From NCBI GenBank assembly GCA_964059195.1, contig CAXKWD010000015.1, forward strand, positions 1,798,001 to 1,862,000: a stretch of 64,000 nucleotides of DNA, given 5' to 3'. Below, in pieces: positions 1 through 8,518 of this stretch. Source of the DNA: Ectobius pallidus. Lineage: Eukaryota; Arthropoda; Insecta; Blattodea; Ectobiidae. Position numbers and translations under genes: made by a program. How positions within the stretch are numbered: the stretch's first letter is position 1; the number at the start of each line of letters is the position of its first letter. The notes beneath the pieces were generated by a model. That model searched no databases. It was not told where the DNA came from and saw only the letters and a list, made by a program, of their open reading frames with translations.

Positions 1-247
1 TGTAGCAATATTGTGTTTAAAAATGACATTGCTAAGCAACAGTTCTTTTTGACGACATTGCTAGGCAACAGTTCCCGGTTTAAAATGGCATTGCTAGGCA
101 ACACTTTCGTGTTTTAAAACTCATTGCTAGGCAACAGTATTCTTTCTATTCAAGCAAAACTTACAACCCATGTTTTGCCATTAGCATTTCACCGATATTT
201 TCATTGTATGTATTGATCATTGAGGGATTAAAAACTATTCCTTATAG
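1..247 (+). repeat. Partial unit at the left window edge
   Basis: The window opens just before tagcaatattgtg, at the end of module A2, and runs through the left part of module B and the decayed stretch. All features match the reference unit with no excess divergence, so the array continues to the left of the window. Confidence 0.9.
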
Positions 248-1903
248 ATGACATTGCTAGGCAACAGTTTCGTATTTGGAGATGGCATTGCTAAGCTACA
301 GTTCCTTGTTCAAAATGTCAATGCTAAGCAACAGTCAGGTGTTTTAAAAACTTCATTGCTAAGCAACAGTTTCCGGTTTAGACTGGCATCGCTAGGGAAC
401 ACTTTTGTGATAGAAAAATCTAATTGTTAGGCAGCCAAATTGTCTTTAAAAGTTACATTGCTAGGAAAAGTTACGACTTTGAAAAATGCATTGAAATGTA
501 AAGGATTTTTGGCAGAAATTGACATTGCTACGCAACAGTATCTTTTTTTAAAAGCTTTTAATAGGTAGCAATATTATGTTTAAAAATGACATTGCTAAGC
601 AACAGATCTTTTTGATGACATTGCTAGGCAACAGTTTCCGGTTTAGACTGGCATGGCTAGGCAAAACTTTCGTGATAGAAAAATTACATTGTTAGGCAGC
701 CAAATAGTATTTAAAAATTACATTGCTAGGAAAAAGTTTCACTTTGAAAAATGCATTGAAATGTAAAAGTTTTGTGTCTGAAATTGACATTGCTACGCAA
801 CAGTATATTTTTTTAAACGTTTATAATATGTAGCAATATTGTGTTTAAAAATGACATTGCTAAGCAACAGTTCTTTTTGACGACATTGCTAGGCAACAGT
901 TCCCGGTTTAAAATGGCATTGCTAGGCAACACTTTCGTGTTTTAAAACTCATTGCTAGGCAACAGTATTCTTTCTATTCAAGCAAAACTTACAACCCATG
1001 TTTTGCCATTAGCATTTCACCGATATTTTCATTGTATGTATTGATCATTGAGGGATTAAAAACTATTCCTTATAGATGACATTGCTAGGCAACAGTTTCG
1101 TATTTGGAGATGGCATTGCTAAGCTACAGTTCCTTGTTCAAGATGTCAATGCTAAGCAACAGTCAGGTGTTTTAAAAACTTCATTGCTAAGCAACAGTTT
1201 CCGGTTTAGACTGGCATCGCTAGGCAACACTTTTGTGATAGAAAAATCTAATTGTTAGGCAGCCAAATTGTCTTTAAAAGTTACATTGCTAGGAAAAGTT
1301 ACGACTTTGAAAAATGCATTGAAAGGTAAAGGTTTTTTGTCCGAAATTGACATTCCTACGCAACAGTATCTCTTTTTAAAAGCTTTTAATAGGTAGCAAT
1401 ATTATGTTTAAGAATGACATTGCTAAGCAACAGATCTTTTTGATGACTTTGCTAGGCAACAGTTTCCGGTTTAGACTGGCATGGCTAGGCAAAACTTTCG
1501 TGATAGAAAAATTACATTGTTACGCAGCCAAATTGTATTTAAAAATTACATTGCTAGGAAAAAGTTTCACTTTGAAAAATGCATTGAAATGTAAAAGTTT
1601 TGTGTCTGAAATTGACATTGCTACGCAACAGTATATTTTTTTAAAAGTTTATAATAGGTAGCAATATTGTGTTTAAAAATGACATTGCTAAGCAACAGTT
1701 CTTTTTGACGACATTGCTTGGCAACAGTTCCCGGTTTAAAATGGCATTGCTAGGCAACACTTTCGTGTTTTAAAACTCATTGCTAGGCAACAGTATTCTT
1801 TCTATTCAAGCAAAATTTACAACCCATGTTTTGCCATTAGCATTTCACCGATATTTTCATTGTATGTATTGATCATTGAGGGATTAAAACCTATTCCTTA
1901 TAG
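248..1903 (+). repeat. Units 1-2
   Basis: Anchors are at 248 and 1076. Unit 1 carries ctagggaacac near 390, a marker shared with units at 10175, 24240, 34730 and 37214. Unit 2 has caagatgtc in its first half, gacattcctacgc near 1350, gtatctcttttt near 1370 and gttacgcagcc near 1520. The same combination is found in the unit at 38870, which marks the two as close relatives. Confidence 0.88.
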
Positions 1904-4491
1904 ATGACATTGCTAGGCAACAGTTTCGTATTTGGAGATGGCATTGCTAAGCTACAGTTCCTTGTTCAAAATGTCAATGCTAAACAACAGTCAGGTGTTT
2001 TAAAAACTTCATTGCTAAGCAACAGTTTCCGGTTTAGACTGGCATCGCTAGGCAACACTTTTGTGATAGAAAAATTTAATTGTTGGCAGCCAAATTGTCT
2101 TTAAAAGTTACATTGCTAGGAAAAGTTACGCCTTTGAAAAATGCATTGAAAGGTAAAGGATTTTTGTCCGAAATTGACATTGCTACGCAACAGTATCTTT
2201 TTTTAAAAGCTTTTAATAGGTAGCAATATTATGTTTAAGAATGACATTGCTAAGCAACAGATCTTTTTGATGACTTTGCTAGGCAACAGTTTCCGGTTTA
2301 GACTGGCATGGCTAGGCAAAACTTTCGTGATAGAAAAATTACATTGTTAGGCAGCCAAATTGTATTTAAAAATTACATTGCTAGGAAAAAGTTTCACTTT
2401 GAAAAATGCATTGAAATGTAAAATTTTGTGTCTGAAATTGACATTGCTACCCAACAGTATATTTTTTTAAAAGTTTATAATAGGTAGCAATATTGTGTTT
2501 AAAAATGATATTGCTAAGCAACAGTTCTTTTTGACGACATTGCTAGGCAACAGTTCCCGGTTTAAAATGGCATTGCTAGGCAACACTTTCGTGTTTTAAA
2601 ACTCATTGCTAGGCAACAGTATTCTTTCTATTCAAGCAAAACTTACAACCCATGTTTTGCCATTAGCATTTCACCGATATTTTCATTGTATGTATTGATC
2701 ATTGAGGGATTAAAAACTATTCCTCATAGATGACATTGCTAGGCAACAGTTTCGTATTTGGAGATGGCATTGCTAAGCTACAGTTCCTTGTTCAAAATGT
2801 CAATGCTAAGCAACAGTCAGGTGTTTTAAAAACTTCATTGCTAAGCAACAGTTTCCGGTTTAGACTGGCATCGCTAGGCAACACTTTTGTGATAGAAAAA
2901 TCTAATTGTTAGGCAGCCAAATTGTCTTTAAAAGTTACATTGCTAGGAAAAGTTACGACTTTGAAAAATGCATTGAAATGTAAAGGATTTTTGGCAGAAA
3001 TTGACATTGCTCCGTAACAGTATCTTTTTTTAAAAGCTTTTAATAGGTAGCAATATTATGTTTAAAAATGACATTGCTAAGCAACAGATCTTTTTGATGA
3101 CATTGCTAGGCAACAGTTTCCGGTTTAGACTGGCATGGCTAGGCAAAACTTTCGTGATAGAAAAATTACATTGTTAGGCAGCCAAATAGTATTTAAAAAT
3201 TACATTGCTAGGAAAAAGTTTCACTTTGAAAAATGCATTGAAATGTAAAAGTTTTGTGTCTGAAATTGACATTGCTACGCAACAGTATATTTTTTTAAAC
3301 GTTTATAATATGTAGCAATATTGTGTTTAAAAATGACATTGCTAAGCAACAGTTCTTTTTGACGACATTGCTAGGCAACAGTTTCCGGTTTAAAATGGCA
3401 TTGCTAGGCAACACTTTCGTGTTTTAAAACTCATTGCTAGGCAACAGTATTCTTTCTATTCAAGCAAAATTTACAACCCATGTTTTGCCATTAGCATTTC
3501 ACCGATATTTTCATTGTATGTATTGATCATTGAGGGATTAAAAACTATTCCTTATAGATGACATTGCTAGGCAACAGTTTCGTATTTGGAGATGGCATTG
3601 CTAAGCTACAGTTTCTTGTTCAAGATGTCAATGCTAAGCAACAGTCAGGTGTTTTAAAAACTTCATTGCTAAGCAACAGTTTCCGGTTTAGACTGGCATC
3701 GCTAGGCAACACTTTTGTGATAGAAAAATCTAATTGTTAGGCAGCCAAATTGTCTTTAAAAGTTACATTGCTAGGAAAAGTTACGACTTTGAAAAATGCA
3801 TTGAAAGGTAAAGGTTTTTTGTCCGAAATTGACATTGCTACGCAACAGTATCTTTTTTTAAAAGCTTTTAATAGGTAGCAATATTATGTTTAAGAATGAC
3901 ATTGCTAAGCAACAGATCTTTTTGATGACTTTGCTAGGCAACAGTTTCCGGTTTAGACTGGCATGGCTAGGCAAAACTTTCGTGATAGAAAAATTACATT
4001 GTTAGGCAGCCAAATTGTATTTAAAAATTACATTGCTAGGAAAAAGTTTCACTTTGAAAAATGCATTGAAATGTAAAAGTTTTGTGTCTGAAATTGACAT
4101 TGCTACGCAACAGTATATTTTTTTAAAAGTTTATAATAGGTAGCAATATTGTGTTTAAAAATGACATTGCTAAGCAACAGTTCTTTTTGACGACATTGCT
4201 AGGCAACAGTTCCCGGTTTAAAATGGCATTGCTAGGCAACACTTTCGTGTTTTAAAACTCATTGCTAGGCAACAGTATTCTTTCTATTCAAGCAAAATTT
4301 ACAACCCATGTTTTGCCATTAGCATTTCACCGATATTTTCATTGTATGTATTGATCATTGAGGGATTAAAAACTATTCCTTATAGATGACATTGCTAGGC
4401 AACAGTTTCGTATTTGGAGATGGCATTGCTAAGCTACAGTTCCTTGTTCAAAATGTCAATGCTAAGCAACAGTCAGGTGTTTTAAAAACTT

Positions 4492-4756
4492 CATTGCTAA
4501 GCAACAGTTTCCGGTTTAGACTGGCATCGCTAGGCAACACTTTTGTGATAGAAAAATCTAATTGTTAGGCAGCCAAATTGTCTTTAAAAGTTACATTGCT
4601 AGGAAAAGTTACGACTTTGAAAAATGCATTGAAAGGTAAAGGATTTTTGGCAGAAATTGACATTGCTACGCAACAGTATCTTTTTTTAAAAGCTTTTAAT
4701 AGGTAGCAATATTATGTTTAAAAATGACATTGCTAAGCAACAGATCTTTTTGATGA
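4492..4756 (+). repeat. 265-bp module A1
   Basis: Eight monomers: 212 bp carrying six monomers and a T/A tract, followed by 53 bp carrying tagcaatattatg and the aagcaacagatct monomer. It is the direct-tandem paralogue of module A2 immediately downstream, differing from it at roughly 25-30 positions by eye. A1-specific signatures are catcgctaggcaacac, gatagaaaaatctaattg and aaattgtctttaaaag. The AGATCT hexamer lies at the end of A1 once per unit. In most units the tract ends aaaagctttt; a subset has aaatctttt, one base shorter. Confidence 0.9.
4677..4700 (+). repeat. Poly-T/poly-A tract of module A1
   Basis: A run of seven T followed by AAAA, AGCTTTT and AAT separates two monomers. It is one of the few length-variable sites of the unit: eight T are seen at about 18742, 19570, 45780 and 49087, six at about 21224, 48260 and 51568, and aaatctttt replaces aaaagctttt at about 5515, 15446, 20408, 29243, 42483, 47444, 50748 and 58196. 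The variants recur in the same order in duplicated segments and so work as lineage markers. Confidence 0.75.
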
Positions 4757-4789
4757 CATTGCTAGGCAACAGTTTCCGGTTTAGACTGG
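4757..4789 (+). repeat. Representative 33-bp monomer
   Basis: This is a well-preserved copy of the elementary repeat. It begins with the 16-base core cattgctaggcaacag and continues with a 17-base variable part, tttccggtttagactgg. The core is recognisable in roughly 20 of the 25 monomers per unit; common variants are ttgctaagcaac, tcgctaggcaac and tggctaggcaaa. The variable part usually starts with a TTTC or TTCC run and often contains TTTAAA or TTTGAAAA. The 33-bp period gives about three helical turns between cores, so successive cores should lie on nearly the same DNA face (inference). Confidence 0.9.
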
Positions 4790-5021
4790 CATGGCTAGGC
4801 AAAACTTTCGTGATAGAAAAATTACATTGTTAGGCAGCCAAATTGTATTTAAAAATTACATTGCTAGGAAAAAGTTTCACTTTGAAAAATGCATTGAAAT
4901 GTAAAAGTTTTGTGTCTGAAATTGACATTGCTACGCAACAGTATATTTTTTTAAAAGTTTATAATATGTAGCAATATTGTGTTTAAAAATGACATTGCTA
5001 AGCAACAGTTCTTTTTGACGA
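4757..5021 (+). repeat. 265-bp module A2
   Basis: Second copy of the 265-bp module, split 212 + 53 bp exactly as in A1. A2-specific signatures are catggctaggcaaaac, gatagaaaaattacattg, ttgtatttaaaaatta and gttttgtgtctgaaatt. It ends with tagcaatattgtg and the monomer ending ttctttttgacga. Divergence from A1 is much larger than between whole 828-bp units, so the A1/A2 duplication is older than the spread of the unit. Some units carry ccaaatagtattt and others ccaaattgtattt, which helps trace unit ancestry. Confidence 0.9.
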
Positions 5022-5035
5022 CATTGCTAGGCAAC
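5022..5035 (-). promoter_or_regulatory. Representative X-box-like dyad in the monomer core
   Basis: On the minus strand the core reads GTTGCCTAGCAAT. Against the published RFX X-box consensus GTNRCC-N(0-3)-RGYAAC it matches every specified position except the last (T for C), using a one-base spacer. The alternative core ttgctaagcaa is a perfect inverted repeat of five bases around one central base. About ten cores per unit are of these best forms, hence several hundred in the window. The resemblance is seen in the sequence; binding by any protein is inference. Confidence 0.4.
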
Positions 5036-5120
5036 AGTTCCCGGTTTAAAATGGCATTGCTAGGCAACACTTTCGTGTTTTAAAACTCATTGCTAGGCAA
5101 CAGTATTCTTTCTATTCAAG
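5022..5120 (+). repeat. Module B, left part: three intact monomers
   Basis: Three consecutive monomers start at 5022, 5055 and 5088, each with the full cattgctaggcaac core. This is the densest run of best-match cores in the unit. They lead into the decayed stretch. Together with the decayed stretch and the first three monomers of the next unit they form the 298-bp module B (nine monomer lengths). Confidence 0.88.
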
Positions 5121-5217
5121 CAAAACTTACAACCCATGTTTTGCCATTAGCATTTCACCGATATTTTCATTGTATGTATTGATCATTGAGGGATTAAAAA
5201 CTATTCCTTATAGATGA
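5121..5217 (+). repeat. Decayed 97-bp stretch of module B
   Basis: This is the only part of the unit without a recognisable core. It is not random filler: CATT anchors persist at 5151 and 5184, and 5151 to 5184 to 5218 are 33 and 34 bp apart, so the monomer register is kept. It is best explained as three degenerate monomers. It contains a TGATCA hexamer once per unit. Across units it is as well conserved as the rest, with rare changes such as ttgccttagc (one base lost) at about 31356, 33836 and 60306, gaggaatt at about 7668 and 44632, and cctcatag at several units. No promoter or RNA gene is recognisable in it. Confidence 0.8.
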
Positions 5218-6037
5218 CATTGCTAGGCAACAGTTTCGTATTTGGAGATGGCATTGCTAAGCTACAGTTCCTTGTTCAAAATGTCAATGCTAAGCAACAG
5301 TCAGGTGTTTTAAAAACTTCATTGCTAAGCAACAGTTTCCGGTTTAGACTGGCATCGCTAGGCAACACTTTTGTGATAGAAAAATCTAATTGTTAGGCAG
5401 CCAAATTGTCTTTAAAAGTTACATTGCTAGGAAAAGTTACGACTTTGAAAAATGCATTGAAATGTAAAGGATTTTTGGCAGAAATTGACATTGCTACGCA
5501 ACAGTATCTTTTTTTAAATCTTTTAATAGGTAGCAATATTATGTTTAAAAATGACATTGCTAAGCAACAGATCTTTTTGATGACATTGCTAGGCAACAGT
5601 TTCCGGTTTAGACTGGCATGGCTAGGCAAAACTTTCGTGATAGAAAAATTACATTGTTAGGCAGCCAAATAGTATTTAAAAATTACATTGCTAGGAAAAA
5701 GTTTCACTTTGAAAAATGCATTGAAATGTAAAATTTTGTGTCTGAAATTGACATTGCTACCCAACAGTATATTTTTTTAAAAGTTTATAATAGGTAGCAA
5801 TATTGTGTTTAAAAATGACATTGCTAAGCAACAGTTCTTTTTGACGACATTGCTAGGCAACAGTTTCCGGTTTAAAATGGCATTGCTAGGCAACACTTTC
5901 GTGTTAAAACTCATTGCTAGGCAACAGTATTCTTTCTATTCAAGCAAAATTTACAACCCATGTTTTGCCATTAGCATTTCACCGATATTTTCATTGTATG
6001 TATTGATCATTGAGGGATTAAAAACTATTCCTTATAG

Positions 6038-8518
6038 ATGACATTCCTAGGCAACAGTTTCGTATTTGGAGATGGCATTGCTAAGCTACAGTTTCTTGTT
6101 CAAAATGTCAATGCTAAGCAACAGTCAGGTGTTTTAAAAACTTCATTGCTAAGCAACAGTTTCCGGTTTAGACTGGCATCGCTAGGCAACACTTTTGTGA
6201 TAGAAAAATTTAATTGTTGGCAGCCAAATTGTCTTTAAAAGTTACATTGCTAGGAAAAGTTACGACTTTGAAAAATGCATTGAAAGGTAAAGGTTTTTTG
6301 TCCGAAATTGACATTGCTACGCAACAGTATCTTTTTTTAAAAGCTTTTAATAGGTAGCAATATTATGTTTAAGAATGACATTGCTAAGCAACAGATCTTT
6401 TTGATGACTTTGCTAGGCAACAGTTTCCGGTTTAGACTGTCATGGCTAGGCAAAACTTTCGTGATAGAAAAATTACATTGTTAGGCAGCCAAATTGTATT
6501 TAAAAATTACATTGCTAGGAAAAAGTTTCACTTTGAAAAATGCATTGAAATGTAAAATTTTGTGTCTGAAATTGACATTGCTACCCAACAGTATATTTTT
6601 TTAAAAGTTTATAATAGGTAGCAATATTGTGTTTAAAAATGACATTGCTAAGCAACAGTTCTTTTTGACGACATTGCTAGGCAACAGTTCCCGGTTTAAA
6701 ATGGCATTGCTAGGCAACACTTTCGTGTTTTAAAACTCATTGCTAGGCAACAGTATTCTTTCTATTCAAGCAAAATTTACAACCCATGTTTTGCCATTAG
6801 CATTTCACCGATATTTTCATTGTATGTATTGATCATTGAGGGATTAAAAACTATTCCTTATAGATGACATTGCTAGGCAACAGTTTCGTATTTGGAGATG
6901 GCATTGCTAAGCTACAGTTCCTTGTTCAAAATGTCAATGCTAAGCAACAGTCAGGTGTTTTAAAAACTTCATTGCTAAGCAACAGTTTCCGGTTTAGTCT
7001 GGCATCGCTAGGCAACACTTTTGTGATAGAAAAATCTAATTGTTAGGCAGCCAAATTGTCTTTAAAAGTTACATTGCTAGGAAAAGTTACGACTTTGAAA
7101 AATGCATTGAAAGGTAAAGGTTTTTTGTCCGAAATTGACATTGCTACGCAACAGTATCTTTTTTTAAAAGCTTTTAATAGGTAGCAATATTATGTTTAAG
7201 AATGACAGTGCTAAGCAACAGATCTTTTTGATGACTTTGCTAGGCAACAGTTTCCGGTTTAGACTGGCATGGCTAGGCAAAACTTTCGTGATAGAAAAAT
7301 TACATTGTTAGGCAGCCAAATTGTATTTAAAAATTACATTGCTAGGAAAAAGTTTCACTTTGAAAAATGCATTGAAATGTAAAAGTTTTGTGTCTGAAAT
7401 TGACATTGCTACGCAACAGTATATTTTTTTAAAAGTTTATAATATGTAGCAATATTGTGTTTAAAAATGACATTGCTAAGCAACAGTTCTTTTTGACGAC
7501 ATTGCTAGGCAACAGTTCCCGGTTTAAAATGGCATTGCTAGGCAACACTTTCGTGTTTTAAAACTCATTGCTAGGCAACAGTATTCTTTCTATTCAAGCA
7601 AAACTTACAACCCATGTTTTGCCATTAGCATTTCACCGATATTTTCATTGTATGTATTGATCATTGAGGAATTAAAAACTATTCCTTATAGATGACATTG
7701 CTAGGCAACAGTTTCGTATTTGGAGATGGCATTGCTAAGCTACAGTTTCTTGTTCAAGATGTCAATGCTAAGCAACAGTCAGGTGTTTTAAAAACTTCAT
7801 TGCTAAGCAACAGTTTCCGGTTTAGACTGGCATCGCTAGGCAACACTTTTGTGATAGAAAAATCTAATTGTTAGGCAGCCAAATTGTCTTTAAAAGTTAC
7901 ATTGCTAGGAAAAGTTACGACTTTGAAAAATGCATTGAAAGGTAAAGGTTTTTTGTCCGAAATTGACATTGCTACGCAACAGTATCTTTTTTTAAAAGCT
8001 TTTAATAGGTAGCAATATTATGTTTAAGAATGACAGTGCTAAGCAACAGATCTTTTGATGACTTTGCTAGGCAACAGTTTCCGGTTTAGACTGGCATGGC
8101 TAGGCAAAACTTTCGTGATAGAAAAATTACATTGTTAGGCAGCCAAATTGTATTTAAAAATTACATTCCTAGGAAAAAGTTTCACTTTGAAAAATGCATT
8201 GAAATGTAAAAGTTTTGTGTCTGAAATTGACATTGCTACGCAACAGTATATTTTTTTAAAAGTTTATAATATGTAGCAATATTGTGTTTAAAAATGACAT
8301 TGCTAAGCAACAGTTCTTTTTGACGACATTGCTAGGCAACAGTTCCCGGTTTAAAATGGCATTGCTAGGCAACACTTTCGTGTTTTAAAACTCATTGCTA
8401 GGCAACAGTATTCTTTCTATTCAAGCAAAACTTACAACCCATGTTTTGCCATTAGCATTTCACCGATATTTTCATTGTATGTATTGATCATTGAGGGATT
8501 AAAAACTATTCCTCATAG
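6038..8518 (+). repeat. Units 8-10
   Basis: Anchors are at 6038, 6864 and 7692. Unit 8 has cattcctaggc at its anchor and gttggcagcc. Unit 9 has tttagtctgg near 6994 and gacagtgctaag near 7205. Unit 10 has gaggaattaaa just upstream and caagatgtc. Units 4-10 match units 16-22 at a constant offset of 9,928 bp. The match breaks in the middle of unit 10: from about 8030 the sequence (gacagtgct, agatcttttgatg, cattcctagg) instead follows the unit at 21757, offset 14,065 bp. Confidence 0.85.

Larger units (their letters stand above)
4390..5217 (+). repeat. Representative 828-bp unit (25 monomers)
   Basis: This unit serves as the reference for the array. It reads, in order: three monomers (4390, 4424, 4457), module A1 (4492-4756), module A2 (4757-5021), three monomers (5022, 5055, 5088) and a decayed stretch (5121-5217). 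Monomer starts after the first three are 4492, 4525, 4560, 4594, 4627, 4661, about 4704, 4728, 4757, 4790, 4825, 4859, 4892, 4926, about 4969, 4993, 5022, 5055 and 5088. Typical spacing is 33-35 bp. The arithmetic is 8 + 8 + 9 monomers, or 265 + 265 + 298 = 828 bp, an average of 33.1 bp per monomer. Confidence 0.93.
1904..6037 (+). repeat. Units 3-7, five-unit block
   Basis: Anchors are at 1904, 2730, 3558, 4386 and 5214. The order of variants is: ctaaacaac with gttggcagcc; cctcatag with tccg near 3010; caagatgtc with tttcttgttc; a plain unit; and the aaatctttt unit. The same five-unit order recurs at 25631-29767 (offset 23,727 bp) and at 54582-58718 (offset 52,678 bp). This is a local higher-order repeat of about 4.1 kb. 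Unit 7 also carries aaattttgtg with ctacccaac in A2 instead of the usual form, so its second half has a different ancestry. Confidence 0.85.

Noticed and set aside
4386..4568. Recurrent 60-codon plus-strand frames (one per unit, about 70 copies), with 65-67-codon variants
   Set aside because: They start at a chance ATG before the first monomer and end at the tag of gttaggc. They have no ribosome-binding or promoter signal, and frames are lost by one-base indels in several units (31423, 32250, 33904). Repetition across units reflects satellite homogenisation, not selection on a protein.
4560..4593. Nuclear factor I-like site in ttgttaggcagccaaa
   Set aside because: Only the GCCAA half matches; the TTGGC half does not. 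The resemblance is too weak to annotate.
4677..4690. T-run as a transcription terminator or a TATA-like promoter
   Set aside because: No stem-loop precedes the T-run, no gene is associated with it, and it is simply an AT-rich spacer between two monomers.
4757..5021. Transposable element or MITE with terminal inverted repeats
   Set aside because: The inverted symmetry is confined to each 11-13 base core. There are no terminal inverted repeats at module ends, no target-site duplications, and modules are strictly tandem in one orientation.
5393..5629. 78-codon minus-strand frame and overlapping 84-codon plus-strand frame, repeated in eight places
   Set aside because: Both appear only in units with the one-base-shorter aaatctttt tract, which joins two frames by chance. 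They overlap each other on opposite strands and consist of monomer sequence.
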